A stretch of 64,000 bases of DNA from Streptomyces sp. Ag109_O5-1 (GCF_003814875.1 NZ_RKQF01000001.1:2728001-2792000); one strand, 5' to 3'. Positions 8,101-15,953 are shown, counted from the first letter of the stretch. The notes: generated from the sequence alone by a model not told the origin. Numbers and translations: made by a program.

Positions 8101-10375
8101 TGCTGGTCGACTTCTGGTGGGTGGCACTGGTGACCCGGTTGGTGACCGCCGGGTCCACCTCGCCGGTGATCTGCGAATCGCCGTCGTAGGCGTAGGTGGT
8201 GGTCAGGCCCGCCGGATAGCTGTCCGAGACGGCCTTCTTCGTCAGCATCCGGCCGATGCTGTCGTAGGTGAACGACGTGACCTGCCCGTCGGGGTCGGTG
8301 ACGGAGGCGATGTCGCCGTTCTTGAAGTACGAGATCGTGGTGGTCGCGCCGCCCGGGGAAACCGTCCTGTACGGAAGGCCCTTGGGGGCGAACCCGCCGT
8401 CCGCGGCCGCGACAGTGGTGCCGTCGGTGTACGCGATCGAGGTGGTACGGCCGTGCGGGAATCCGGGCACCGCCGGCGTGGTGACCCCCGTGGTGTTGCC
8501 CGCTGCGTCGTAACTGTACGACGTCAGATAGGTGTTGTCGGAGCCGGACGAGGAGCGCGCGTCGCGCACCGTGCTCGGCAGATCGTTCTGCGGGTTGGGC
8601 GTCAGCTGCGCACTGGTGTCGTCCGGGAGGTAACTCGTGTACGTCGTTGAGCACTTCAGGGAGGCGAAGTTCTGACAGGTCACCCTGGACACTTCGTTGC
8701 CGCGCACATCGTGGCCTATCGCCGTGATGTTGCCGTCCGGGTCGATGACCGTGTGCTCGAAGCCGCCGGTGTCATAACCGTACGTCGTCCTGTTGCCCAG
8801 GCCGTCGATCTGCGCGACGGCCCGGTAGCCGTTCAGCGGGTCGTACTGGTAGGTGACCGTCTTGCTGCCGGGGTCGGTCACCCGCACCGTCTCCAGCGGG
8901 GCCATCCCCGAGGAATTGCGGCCGGCCGCCCAGTGGGAGGCCACGTCATCGCCTGAGAGGGCGTGCTGGTAGAGCGCCACTTCGGCGATCGAGCCGGCGA
9001 AGTAGCTGACGTCGCCGGGCGAGTCGATCCACGACTTCGCGAAGCCGGCCCCGATGTAGAGGTGGTTGTTGCCCTGGTCGTTCGGGGCGCCGGAGTAGGT
9101 GCCCTGCTGATTGCCGTCCAGGTAGAGCGTCTGGGTGCTGCCGGACACGGTGAGGACCACATGGTGCCACTTGTTGTCGGTGACGGTGCTCGTGGAACCG
9201 AAGGCGGTCCCGCCGCTGCCGCTGCCGCTCCAGAAGTGACCGTGGATTTTGTTGTCACTGCCGACGTAGAGGACCGGGCTCCAGCTGCCGGAGGCGACGG
9301 TCGCTCCCGCGACGGCGACCGACTGGTCGCCGACGAGGACGCCGGGCGTGCTGGTCCTGAACCACAGCTCGACGCTGCGCTCCGTGTAGGTGTGCAGCAA
9401 CTGTACGGGCAACTGCACATACGAGGACGTGCCGTTGAAGGACGCCGCCGTCTGGTCGGAGAAGGGGCCGCTCACCCCGAGCGTCGTGCCCGCGTACGTC
9501 CCTGATCCGGAGTTCTCCTCGTCGACCGCCTCGGAGGCACCCGCCGACTCACCGAGCCGGTAGTAGCCGACGGACCCTGAGCCCAGAATCGCGCCGCGGT
9601 AGACCTGGCTGGACCCCGTCACGGCCGGCGCCGCCATGGACCAGGAGCCGCCGTTCTCGTCGACCAGGTGCGTGACGGCCGTCGTCGTGGGGTCGTACGT
9701 CACCGACGCGTAGATCTTGCCCGAGGGGCGCGTGACCGTGCTGAGCAGGCTGGCCGGCGTGGTACCCGCCTTGTGGAGGGCGGTGACGTCCGCCTGGACC
9801 AGGGGGCGCCCGAAGAAGGAGGCGTCGGCGATCGACCCGTTGAAGTAAGTACCGTAGAGGGTCGACGAGTTGGTGTGCGGCTGGTCCGGCCAGGTGGATC
9901 CGAGGTAGCCGGTGCCCAGGTAGGCATGGGTGAACAGCCAGGGCATGTTGCCGGTGAACCCGAAGGAACCGTAGCCCGCCGAGGTTCCCACCTGGCTGCC
10001 GTCCAGCCACATCGTCTGCTTGGTCCAGGAACCGGAGAGGACCACGTGGTGCCACTTGTTGTCGGCCACGGAGGCCGACGTGGTGATGGGCGTGGTCGTC
10101 GTGCCGTACCAGAACAGGCCGTTGAGCTTGCCGTCGGTGCCGACGTACAGCGACGGTGTGAAGTCGCCTTTGGTCGCCGTGGCCTGTACGGGCATGTCCG
10201 AGTAGGAGAACAGCACGCCCGCCGTCGCCTTGGCGGTCTTGAACCACAGGGAGATCGTCTGGGAGCTGGAGGTGCCGAGGCCGAGGTCCGGGAGCTGGAC
10301 GTACGAGGACGTCCCGTTGAAGCCGGCGGCGGTCGAGGTGCTGCCGACCAGCGGACCGGCCTGGCCCAGGGTCAC
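2114..10375 (-). CDS. RHS/YD-repeat polymorphic toxin with Hint domain and nuclease tip, 5'-truncated
   Basis: This 2753-residue protein has several LamG/concanavalin-like domains (about residues 1-210, 260-490 and 1000-1210), long arrays of YD repeats such as YDSIGRML, and the RHS core end NPFAYVDDNPLTRTDPTG near residue 2078. A heptad coiled coil follows (about 2158-2192), then a Gly/Ala-rich hydrophobic stretch, a Hint domain (about 2405-2613, ending VLVHNC) and a 140-residue tip. The tip has AKFDG..DEMIDRK followed by an EFPT..AADDARKLL..WGI segment, resembling restriction-endonuclease-fold toxins. The reading frame upstream is closed by a TAG at 10412-10414; the only start is a GTG without a ribosome site, and the first LamG lacks its usual opening. 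There is no signal peptide. The gene is probably a 5'-truncated relic or a displaced toxin module. Confidence 0.85.
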   Translation of the reverse strand: MTLGQAGPLVGSTSTAAGFNGTSSYVQLPDLGLGTSSSQTISLWFKTAKATAGVLFSYSDMPVQATATKGDFTPSLYVGTDGKLNGLFWYGTTTTPITTSASVADNKWHHVVLSGSWTKQTMWLDGSQVGTSAGYGSFGFTGNMPWLFTHAYLGTGYLGSTWPDQPHTNSSTLYGTYFNGSIADASFFGRPLVQADVTALHKAGTTPASLLSTVTRPSGKIYASVTYDPTTTAVTHLVDENGGSWSMAAPAVTGSSQVYRGAILGSGSVGYYRLGESAGASEAVDEENSGSGTYAGTTLGVSGPFSDQTAASFNGTSSYVQLPVQLLHTYTERSVELWFRTSTPGVLVGDQSVAVAGATVASGSWSPVLYVGSDNKIHGHFWSGSGSGGTAFGSTSTVTDNKWHHVVLTVSGSTQTLYLDGNQQGTYSGAPNDQGNNHLYIGAGFAKSWIDSPGDVSYFAGSIAEVALYQHALSGDDVASHWAAGRNSSGMAPLETVRVTDPGSKTVTYQYDPLNGYRAVAQIDGLGNRTTYGYDTGGFEHTVIDPDGNITAIGHDVRGNEVSRVTCQNFASLKCSTTYTSYLPDDTSAQLTPNPQNDLPSTVRDARSSSGSDNTYLTSYSYDAAGNTTGVTTPAVPGFPHGRTTSIAYTDGTTVAAADGGFAPKGLPYRTVSPGGATTTISYFKNGDIASVTDPDGQVTSFTYDSIGRMLTKKAVSDSYPAGLTTTYAYDGDSQITGEVDPAVTNRVTSATHQKSTSTVFDADGMVSSQTVADLGGGDASRTQSYTYTPYDQVKTTTDAAGGTTTYTYDGYGNQATVQDPAGNVLSYGYDPNGKLLTQTLKNYIGDPVNPSAARDLVESSRAYDPSGRLQSLTDAMGNVTSYTYTDNGLTATVTRSDPTGHQHFVEQSNTYDAAGNLTSQVTNNGATTTNSTVDAADRVTATTVDPTGVNRTTTVSYTPDDKVATTTLTDGTGTTHTTSSTYDPMGNLTSQSVHEDGVSHPNAWWRLDQTSGSLVSDNSGNGNTATAGSGITWSDGAAHFNGSTGGSGSVIATNGPALNTASSYTVSAWVNLADASTYRTFVAQGGTNRASFYLQYSLPDNSFRLHAASQDLASPSAFYDAVAPAHAALNTWTHLVGQFDSSTGTLKLYVNGVLAATTSDPSPWSGTGPLSIGGTETAGGTVTDAVAGSVDNVQVYQRALSADEISALYSKGRNGGTTSSSDQATTRWQLDQRGLPLSVTDPDTNTTYFSYDEAGNLAVTTAPAVQAESDGGAPGLVHPTSYTGYDTFGEPTEAEGPDGIDTTVTTTYDAVGRVNSRILPDYTPPGSSTVIRDATTSYQYDDAGNVKSVTDPFQHTTTHLYDQLGDLAQTTDANNGVTHTVYDTNGEVQSRTDPEGGQTQATYDYLGRPLTATSLERYPTATALTTNNFYTASSLNPGGAFLASTTTPDGDTTGYGYDAVGESTQVTDGAGNTTHTAYDGQGRKTTVTLPDNTQNTVTYDQLGNPVRVASLDTDHSTVLSSQSATYDPAGLLLSTTDARLHTSTYTHDALGHVTGETQPVDDTHSITTSFGYDAAGNGTRFTDGRGNSTYYTYNVWNLPESTVEPAVTTSTYSYTGAADSTFTTAYDADGRPVTRTAPGGVSVTTGYDNVGNVTSESGTGAEAATADRTFTYDHDNRMRSAVTAAIGTTTAATDESFTYDDRGDLLTTSGSAGTGSFAYNGDGLLTARTDAAGTTSYGYDSNDRLANLTDPATGTLLTYGYNTLNQLAGIQYGTGGDTRSYGYDHLHRLTTDTLKTPGGNTVASIAYGYDPNGNETSKTTTGLAGAANNTYIYDYADRLTSWNNGSTTTAYAYDDSGNRIRVGSDVYTYDARDQLTSDGQNTYTYSARGTLTHQSGTSGATDFASDAFNQQLTQGSQTYLTDALGRVITSTANGGATRTFTYSGVGNNLASDGTSTYTWTPGDALVGIGTAGGTPATATLAYTDQHDDVVGDFTGTGSALSASTGYDPLGNVTGTTGTPSGNLGYQSGWTDNATGKVNMASRWYNPATGQFMNKDTASLNPVPNSAAANPFAYVDDNPLTRTDPTGQSWLGDAWNSVSHAASSAWNGFTSAVSSGWHAAAHYASEAYDWVSDELSSAWHTVSGWAGDAYDAASRAFDREMASLDREIASLNRQIAELNREIADAKAVAKRKASGFIRAASNAVSHAAHSTYQAVAKRVNTATTYFKNHAAAIASFAVSTVVFAGCEAAVTAGSGGSLAIPGAVACGALAGAAAGLVDQGSKCMGGQKGACSVSAFATSTVLGAVGGAVGGGIGGALGGRLAESALGDALPKLVTNTLEGATTGGISGGATGAADYGLTCSETHAGCSWSGAAAATADGAASGAVGGAAGGVLATAGGKLFGGGCGATHSFTGTTEVVMADGSTRPIEKVKVGDKIKDSVPGAKGTQSHTVTRVIVTHTDHDFVDVTIVPGKPKPTPKPAPGLGRRILTRAALGLAASAAVITTAVGIPHPHTPADRRQLTAATVAEAPSATSSGGGTLTTTYHHPFYDQTQSAFVDAKDLHPGNTLRTPTGTATVTAVRLYHAHTTTYDLTIGDLHTYYVEAGRTPVLVHNCGVSDRAGATAEWVPEAGDLRLTPPRRGMSPSAYRYQSGAAGARSDLQTGRSLAPMLRMPGADGVDVTAKFDGAFGDEMIDRKLSLPSFADKMDHAQRQAGTAAYHGLTPVYEFPTQAAADDARKLLDSWGITSIVTRQAN

Positions 10376-10592
10376 GTTGCTGTACGTCGCCGCGCTGAGG
10401 AGCTCATCGCCCTACTTGCAGCCGCATTCGTCCGATTCACTACCCTACGTGCCTCAATCACGACATTTGCTCCCGCCGAAGGCGATCCGAAGCGCTCGGC
10501 ATTGCTGCGGGCGGTGTCGTACCGGGCACGGAATGATTGCGGCATGGGCGTCCCGGCACGACGGCGCCGGAGCTGCGGCAGCATGACGGTCC

Positions 10593-11912
10593 ATGAGCAG
10601 AGACCGCTATGTCGACTTCCTGCGCGCGTGGGCGATCGTGCTGGTGGTCCTCGGCCACTGGCTGATCACGGCCCTGGTCCGGGAGCCCGGTGGGCAGATC
10701 ACCGCCCCGGAGTTGCTGGCGGTCGTTCCCTGGACCCAGTGGCTGACCCTCGCGTTCCAGATCATGCCGCTGTTCTTCCTGGCCGGCGGCCATGCCGCGG
10801 GCGGTTCCTGGTCGCGGGCCCGGGCGGCCGGGGGTAAGGCCGCCGGGTGGCTGGGCCGACGGGCGCTGCGGCTGCTCCTTCCGGTGGGCGCCTACAGCGG
10901 TCTGGTGCTGCTCGCCGTCGGTGTCTGTTCGGCGGCCGGCGTGGATGCGGACACGCTCGCACTGGTGGGCTGGGCGATGGCGATGCAGTTCTGGTTCCTT
11001 CCGGTGTATCTGCTGCTCAGCGCCCTGACACCACTGCTGTATGCGGCGCACCGGCGCTGGGGGCTCCTCGTCCCGTCGGCGGCTGGGGCGGTCGCCCTGG
11101 CGGTCGACGTGCTCGTGGTGACGGCGCACGTGCCGTATGCCGGGCTGCTCAACTACGTACTCGTGTGGGGTGTCGCCTATCAGCTGGGATTCTGCTGGCG
11201 GGACGGGCTGCTGACCGGGCGTCGGCTCGTGCCGTTCGCGATGGCGGCGGGCGGCGGGGTGGCCTTTGCCGCGCTCGTGGCCCTCGGGCCGTTCCCGGTC
11301 AGCCTGATCCTGGTGACGGGGCAGACCACGAGCAACACCAATCCGCCGTCGGCTGCGATGCTGGCGTGGGTGGTGGCCCAGGTCGGGCTGTGTCTCCTCG
11401 CCGCGCCGCCGGTACGACGGCTGCTGGACCGCGAGCCGGTGTGGCGCGTGGTTCGCCCCGTGGGCGCGGCCAGCATGACGCTGTATCTGTGGCACATGCT
11501 GCCGGTGCTGGCCGTCGCCGCCGCGTTCTACCTGACCGGTCTCGCGCCCGAGCCGGGTCTCGGGTCCGCCGCGTGGTGGGGGCTGCGCGTGCCGTGGCTG
11601 CTGATCCTCGGCGTCGTCCTGGCCGGCGTCGTGTCCGCGCTCGGGCCGCTGGAGCGCGGCCTGGTCGTGCTGCACGAACGGACCAGTCCGGACGCCGGCC
11701 TGCGCCGGGCCTGGCCGCTGTGGCTCGGCCTGGCCATGAGCGTCGCCGCTCTGGCCCGCTTGGCCGTGCAGGGCTTCGCGCCCGACGGCCGGTTCCCCGT
11801 ACTGCCGGCCGTGGGCCTGGCGTCGGGCACGGCGTTGGTGATGCTCACCCGGTGGACGGCGGCACCCCGGCTCGACCGGCCCTCGGGGGCTCGGGCTCCG
11901 GGCCGCGTGTGA
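10593..11912 (+). CDS. Acyltransferase-3 family membrane protein
   Basis: A 439-residue polytopic membrane protein of the OafA/acyltransferase-3 type, which moves acyl groups onto surface sugars or other extracellular acceptors. It opens with RYVDFLRAWAIVLVVLGHW, the family's conserved first helix with the R-x10-H arrangement, and has about ten hydrophobic segments (for example PLFFLAGGHAAGG, LLNYVLVWGVAYQLGFCW, MTLYLWHMLPVLAVAA). The ATG at 10593 lacks a clear ribosome site. It is transcribed away from the truncated RHS gene with about 180 bases between them. The acceptor cannot be told from sequence. Confidence 0.8.
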   Translation: MSRDRYVDFLRAWAIVLVVLGHWLITALVREPGGQITAPELLAVVPWTQWLTLAFQIMPLFFLAGGHAAGGSWSRARAAGGKAAGWLGRRALRLLLPVGAYSGLVLLAVGVCSAAGVDADTLALVGWAMAMQFWFLPVYLLLSALTPLLYAAHRRWGLLVPSAAGAVALAVDVLVVTAHVPYAGLLNYVLVWGVAYQLGFCWRDGLLTGRRLVPFAMAAGGGVAFAALVALGPFPVSLILVTGQTTSNTNPPSAAMLAWVVAQVGLCLLAAPPVRRLLDREPVWRVVRPVGAASMTLYLWHMLPVLAVAAAFYLTGLAPEPGLGSAAWWGLRVPWLLILGVVLAGVVSALGPLERGLVVLHERTSPDAGLRRAWPLWLGLAMSVAALARLAVQGFAPDGRFPVLPAVGLASGTALVMLTRWTAAPRLDRPSGARAPGRV

Positions 11913-12104
11913 AAGCGGCAACCGGGGCGAACCTCACGACCGCCTGCCCGTCGGGTTGATCGCGGATCGGCGGTGTCATCCGCGTGCCACCGCAGTCACC
12001 TCCGTAGGACGAGACGTGTTCGCCGCCGATGAATCGGAGAGCCGGAGAGCCGGAGACGGATTGCGGCTGCGCGAACGCCGGCACGGCGCGAATAGCCTGC
12101 GCAG

Positions 12105-13094
12105 ATGAAGCAGATGAAGCGGATGGAGCGGATTCAGCGGGTCGCCGGCGCAGTGGTCGGCTCAGCGGTGGGTGACGCCCTGGGCGCACCCTTCGAGTTC
12201 GGCCCGCCGGGAGCGTTCTCCGCCCGGTTCCCCGAGCCCGGTGCCGGTGACGAGATGAGCGGAGGCGGCGGCTGGGACCCGGGCGAGGCCACCGACGACA
12301 CGCAGATGGCCGTCCTGGTCGCCGAGTCCCTGCTGGAGCGGGGCGGACTGGATCTGCCGGACATCTTCGCCCGCTTCCAGCGGTGGGCGGCGGCGGACCC
12401 GAAGGACATCGGCCTGCAGACCGAGGACGTCCTGACCAACGGCATGCCCTGGGACCTCGCCGCCGCGATCCACTTCCAGGTCAACCGGCGAGCCGCCGGA
12501 AACGGCTCCTTGATGCGGGCATCGACCTCCGCGGTCCACTTCGCTCGCACCGGCCGGGAAGCCACCATGGACGCGGCCCGTCGCATCGCCGCCCTCACCC
12601 ACGGCGACCGCGCGGCCTGGGAAGGCACCGCGATCTTCCACGAACTCGTCCGCGTCACACTGGAGGACACCGACCCCCTCGCCGTGCTCCCGGACGTCCT
12701 GGGTCTTGTCCATCCCGACCACCGCGGGCGCTACGCCACGGTCCTGGCGCCCGGCTGGCACCCCGATCAGGCGACCGAGTTCAACGGTGCCGTCTGGCCC
12801 TGCCTGGGCTCTGCCGTCTGGGCCCTGCGCACCACCAGCGGCTTCGAGGAGGCGATACGCGCGGCGATCGACCTCGGCGGTGACACGGACACCGTCGCCG
12901 CGGTGACCGGCGGCCTCGCGGGGGCGTACTACGGGCTCGATGCGATTCCCGCCCGCTGGACCCGGCCGCTCCATGTCCCCCTCCCGGGATTCGGCGGACG
13001 GGTGCTGCACGTGGCGGACCTGCTCCGCCTCGCGCACCGCCTCGGAGCGGGGCCGGCCGTCGTACCGTCAAGTCCGTGCGCCGGTACGCCCTGA
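12105..13094 (+). CDS. ADP-ribosylglycohydrolase family protein
   Basis: This 329-residue cytoplasmic protein has the features of DraG-type ADP-ribosylglycohydrolases, which remove ADP-ribose from proteins or small molecules with two metal ions. The N-terminal GAVVGSAVGDALGAPFEF segment is typical. The metal ligands appear as EATDDTQMAV near residue 65 and as DLGGDTDTVAAVTGGLAGAYYG near residue 260. Three in-frame ATGs lie close together at 12105, 12114 and 12123, and none has a strong ribosome site, so the true start may be slightly downstream. Its gene converges on the ArsR gene with 17 bases between stops. The substrate is unknown. Confidence 0.85.
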   Translation: MKQMKRMERIQRVAGAVVGSAVGDALGAPFEFGPPGAFSARFPEPGAGDEMSGGGGWDPGEATDDTQMAVLVAESLLERGGLDLPDIFARFQRWAAADPKDIGLQTEDVLTNGMPWDLAAAIHFQVNRRAAGNGSLMRASTSAVHFARTGREATMDAARRIAALTHGDRAAWEGTAIFHELVRVTLEDTDPLAVLPDVLGLVHPDHRGRYATVLAPGWHPDQATEFNGAVWPCLGSAVWALRTTSGFEEAIRAAIDLGGDTDTVAAVTGGLAGAYYGLDAIPARWTRPLHVPLPGFGGRVLHVADLLRLAHRLGAGPAVVPSSPCAGTP

Positions 13095-13111
13095 CCAGCA
13101 GCCGTCCGCTG

Positions 13112-13456
13112 TCACTCGGTGTCGTCGGTGCGGAGGGTCAGGTCGAGAAGGCCGGGGAAGCGGGCGTCGAACTCCTCCCTGCGCAGCCGGTTGAGCCGTT
13201 TCGGGCCCTGGTCGCGCTGTTCGACCAGGCCGGCGTCGCGCAGGACCGAGAAGTGGTGGCTCTTCGCGGCCCGGCCGACCGGTACGTCGAAGTTGCTGCA
13301 GCTGAGCGCCCAGTCGGGATGGCCGGCCAGGTCGCGGACCAGCTGGATGCGCACGGGATCCGCGAGCGCGGACAGGGCGGTGAGAAGCGGGACGTCGTCG
13401 GGGTGGGTATGCACGGGTGCCGGACGGTGACTTGTGCCTTCGGTCCGGTCCGCCAT
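13112..13456 (-). CDS. ArsR-family transcriptional regulator
   Basis: A 114-residue winged-helix repressor. The core is LLTALSALADPVRIQLVRDLAG followed by the recognition region PVGRAAKSHHFSVLRDAGLVEQRDQGPKRLNRLRREEF, typical of the ArsR/HTH_20 group found beside oxidoreductases. I start it at the ATG 13454-13456 because GGAGGAGG lies eight to nine bases upstream; an upstream ATG at 13492 has no ribosome site. Lone cysteines are present but no clear metal-binding pair, so the signal may not be a metal. It is divergent from the quinone reductase, with a palindrome between them, which suggests that it represses that gene and itself. Confidence 0.85.
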   Translation of the reverse strand: MADRTEGTSHRPAPVHTHPDDVPLLTALSALADPVRIQLVRDLAGHPDWALSCSNFDVPVGRAAKSHHFSVLRDAGLVEQRDQGPKRLNRLRREEFDARFPGLLDLTLRTDDTE

Positions 13457-13503
13457 TTCGGTGTCCTCCTCCGCCCAGTGTTCGATGGCCATCGTACAGT
13501 GCT

Positions 13504-13527
13504 AGTGTTCGCTTCCGGTCGAACACT
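13504..13527. promoter_or_regulatory. Palindromic operator between arsR-type gene and quinone reductase
   Basis: A perfect inverted repeat AGTGTTCG (13504-13511) and CGAACACT (13520-13527) separated by eight bases. It sits 22 bases before the reductase ATG and 48 bases before the ArsR start. The symmetry and position suit the site of the ArsR repressor; binding is inferred. Confidence 0.6.
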
Positions 13528-13548
13528 CACGGAAGGGTGGTTCTGCGT

Positions 13549-14526
13549 ATGCGTGCGGTCGAGTTCCATGAGTACGGCGGTCCCGAGGTGCTGCGCGTCG
13601 TGCGGACCGCGACACCCGAGCCGGGCCCTGGTCAGGTGACCGTCGAGGCCGTCTGGGCGGGGGTGAACTTCGCGGACGTGAAGGCGCGCGCCGAGGGGTA
13701 CCGGGTGGCGTCGCTGCCCTACCGTCCGGGTCTGGAGGTCTCCGGGCGCATCCGGGCGGTCGGGGAGGGCGTCGCGGGTCTGCGGGCGGGGCAGGAGGTC
13801 ATCGCACTCGTCGACGGCGGCGGCTACGCCGAGGTCGTGCTCGCGGAGGCCGCGAGGGTCTCCCCGTTGCCCGAGGGGCTGGACCTGCGGACCGCGGCCG
13901 CGCTGCCGACGGTGCTGCCGACCGCGCACGCACTGGTCCACGAGGTGGGGCGGCTGCGGGCCGGGGAGAGCGTGCTGGTGCACGGCGCGGCGGGAGGCAT
14001 CGGCACGGCGGTCGGCCAACTGGCCCGGGCAGCGGGCGCCGGCGCGGTGTACGGGGTGGCCTCCAGCGACGCCAAGGCCGACTACGCGCTCAAGCACGGC
14101 TACGACGAGGTGTTCCGGCCCGGCGCCTTCGAGACGGACGTCCGCCGGGCGACCAGCGGCAGCGGCGTCGACCTGGTCCTGGACCCGGTGGGCGGCGACA
14201 CGCTGCGCCGCGGTCTGGAGGCGCTGGCCGTCTTCGGGCGCCTGGTCTCCTTCGGCAACGCCGGGGGCGCCGCGCCCTGGCGGGCCGGACAGGACGAGCT
14301 GTACGCGCAGGGCCGCTCCGTCGCGGGCTTCTCCGTGCTCGGCCTCGCCCAGTCCGCCCCCGAAGCCCTGCGTGCGCTCGCCGAACGCGCCCTGCGCACC
14401 GTCCGCGACGGAGTGGTCATCCTTCCCGTCACCGCCGAGTTCTCCCTGTCGGAGGCGGCCGACGCACACCGGCTCATCGGCGGACGCACGTCCACGGGCA
14501 AGCTGCTGCTGCGCATCACCGACTGA
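13549..14526 (+). CDS. Zinc-independent quinone oxidoreductase / alcohol dehydrogenase-like (MDR)
   Basis: This 325-residue medium-chain reductase transfers hydride from NADPH to quinones or enones. It has the GroES-like N-terminus (MRAVEFHEYGGPEVLRV), the Rossmann motif VLVHGAAGGIGTAVGQLARAAGA near residue 145 and DLVLDPVGGDTLRRGL, all typical of the QOR group. The zinc-ligand cysteines of true alcohol dehydrogenases are missing. The ATG at 13549 has GGAAGGG upstream. The gene is divergent from the ArsR gene over a palindrome, so it is probably induced when that repressor is released, perhaps by an electrophile. Confidence 0.87.
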   Translation: MRAVEFHEYGGPEVLRVVRTATPEPGPGQVTVEAVWAGVNFADVKARAEGYRVASLPYRPGLEVSGRIRAVGEGVAGLRAGQEVIALVDGGGYAEVVLAEAARVSPLPEGLDLRTAAALPTVLPTAHALVHEVGRLRAGESVLVHGAAGGIGTAVGQLARAAGAGAVYGVASSDAKADYALKHGYDEVFRPGAFETDVRRATSGSGVDLVLDPVGGDTLRRGLEALAVFGRLVSFGNAGGAAPWRAGQDELYAQGRSVAGFSVLGLAQSAPEALRALAERALRTVRDGVVILPVTAEFSLSEAADAHRLIGGRTSTGKLLLRITD

Positions 14527-14750
14527 CCGCCGAGCAGGCCTCGTGCGGGGTGGCCGGTGCGAGGGCCGCGTCGAGCAGATCCCGCCAGCTCACGGCAGCA
14601 GGGGCAAGGCGTTCGTCCGCCGCCAGGCGCGGCGGCCGAGGATCCTCCCCGGCCCGCGCCGGCAGGCGAAGGGCGGCCGGGACATCGTCGACGGCCCCGT
14701 ACGCGTGCTCAGTACGCGACCTGCCGGAGATCCGCAACAGATTTCGTAGC

Positions 14751-15953
14751 CTATGTCCGGCCGACCATGGCGGCGGGATCGACGATGCGGTCGAAGTCCT
14801 CGGCGCTGATGCAGCCGGAGGCCATCGCGGCCACGCGCAGGGTGGTGTCCTCGTCGTCGGCCTTGTGGGCGATCACGGAGGCCTTGTCGTAGCCGATCAC
14901 GGGCGAGAGGGCGGTGACCAGCATGAGGGACCGGTCGACGTAGGCGTCGATCTGGTCCTGGTTGAGTTCGGTGCCTCCGATGCAGCACTCGCGCATCTTG
15001 GTGCAGGCGTCGGCGAGGATGGTCACCGCGTGCAGGAAGTTGCCCACCCCGGCGGTCCCGGCGGTCCCGGCGCCGAAGACGAGCAGCTTCTGGTCCCGCA
15101 TCCGTACGCCACTGACCTTGACGGCGGACAGGGCGGCGGCCAGCGTGATGGCTCCGGTGCCCTGCATGTCGTCGTTGAAGATCCGGTAGCGGCCGCCGTA
15201 CTGCTCCAGGATCCGCCGTGCGTTGCTGGGGCCGAAGTCCTCGAAGTGCAACAGTGCGTCGGGGAACGTGGACGATGCCGTCTCCAGGTACTTCTCGATG
15301 AACGCGTCGTATTCGGCGCCGCGGACGCGCGGGTGCCGGTTGCCCAGATACAGCGGGTCCTGCAGCAGCGAGGTGCGGTCGGTGCCCGCGTCCAGCGACA
15401 CGGCGACGACGCGGCGCGGGTCGATACCGGCGGCCGCCGTGTACACCGCGAGCTTCCCGACCGAGATCTGGATCCCTCCCACGCCCCAGTCGCCGATCCC
15501 CAGGATCTCCTCCGCGTCACTGCACACGATCAAGTCGACGTCCTCGGGACCGAGTTGCAGCGTCGCGAAGGCCTTCTCCATGTCGTCGGGCCGGTCGACG
15601 GACAGGAAGAGGCCTCGTGGGCGCCGGTATTCGTGGGAGTACTTCTCGATCGCCTCGCCCACCGTGGGGTCGTACACGATCGGCAACAGCTCGGCGAGGA
15701 CCTTGAAGTACAGGGTTTCGTTGCGATCGTGGAGCTGTTCCAGATACACGTTCTTGGCCAGATCGCTGTCCTGAACCCGCAGCTGCTGGTAGGCGCGCTG
15801 TGCCTGCCGGTCGAGCGTGAGCACTCCCGAGGGGAGCCGCCCGGTGAGGCCGAGCGCTTCCCTTTCCTCGGGCGTGAAGGCCACGCCACGATTGCGCAGC
15901 GGATCGACGAGGACGCCCGGCGTCGCCGGGGTCTGCTCGTGGCCCTCGGTCAT
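14751..15953 (-). CDS. Chimeric protein: malic enzyme N-terminal part fused to fumarase C tail
   Basis: The 400-residue frame begins as a large SfcA/MaeA-type NAD malic enzyme: NRGVAFTPEEREALGLTGRLP, then DLAKNVYLEQLHDRNETLY, PIVYDPTVGEAIEKYSHEYR and ILGIGDWGVGGIQISVGKL, up to the nucleotide-binding start LLVFGAGTAGTAGVG near residue 300. It then changes abruptly to the C-terminal domain of class II fumarase: NFLHAVTILADACTKMREC, LNQDQIDAYVDRSLMLVTAL, SPVIGYDKASVIAHKA and a final AEDFDRIVDPAAMVG. The fusion is in frame without a stop. About 250 residues of malic enzyme and most of fumarase are missing, so neither usual activity is expected. AGGGAG seven bases before the ATG supports the start. 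The parent genes were probably neighbours, and a deletion joined them. Confidence 0.85.
   Translation of the reverse strand: MTEGHEQTPATPGVLVDPLRNRGVAFTPEEREALGLTGRLPSGVLTLDRQAQRAYQQLRVQDSDLAKNVYLEQLHDRNETLYFKVLAELLPIVYDPTVGEAIEKYSHEYRRPRGLFLSVDRPDDMEKAFATLQLGPEDVDLIVCSDAEEILGIGDWGVGGIQISVGKLAVYTAAAGIDPRRVVAVSLDAGTDRTSLLQDPLYLGNRHPRVRGAEYDAFIEKYLETASSTFPDALLHFEDFGPSNARRILEQYGGRYRIFNDDMQGTGAITLAAALSAVKVSGVRMRDQKLLVFGAGTAGTAGVGNFLHAVTILADACTKMRECCIGGTELNQDQIDAYVDRSLMLVTALSPVIGYDKASVIAHKADDEDTTLRVAAMASGCISAEDFDRIVDPAAMVGRT

Noticed and set aside
4300..9000. Many recurring short sequences, at first sight like an array
   Set aside because: They are codon-level repeats of YD/RHS units in the toxin gene, not a CRISPR array; there are no constant repeats with unique spacers.
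12105..12130. ATGAAGCAG/ATGAAGCGG/ATGGAGCGG repeats as a possible regulatory repeat
   Set aside because: They are three closely spaced in-frame start codons of the ADP-ribosylglycohydrolase gene; a start-site ambiguity rather than a separate element.
14516..14737. Minus-strand frame of 73 codons after the quinone reductase
   Set aside because: Its composition is protein-like (AALRLPARAGEDPRPPRLAA), but there is no ribosome site and no family I recognise; possibly a gene remnant, not enough support.
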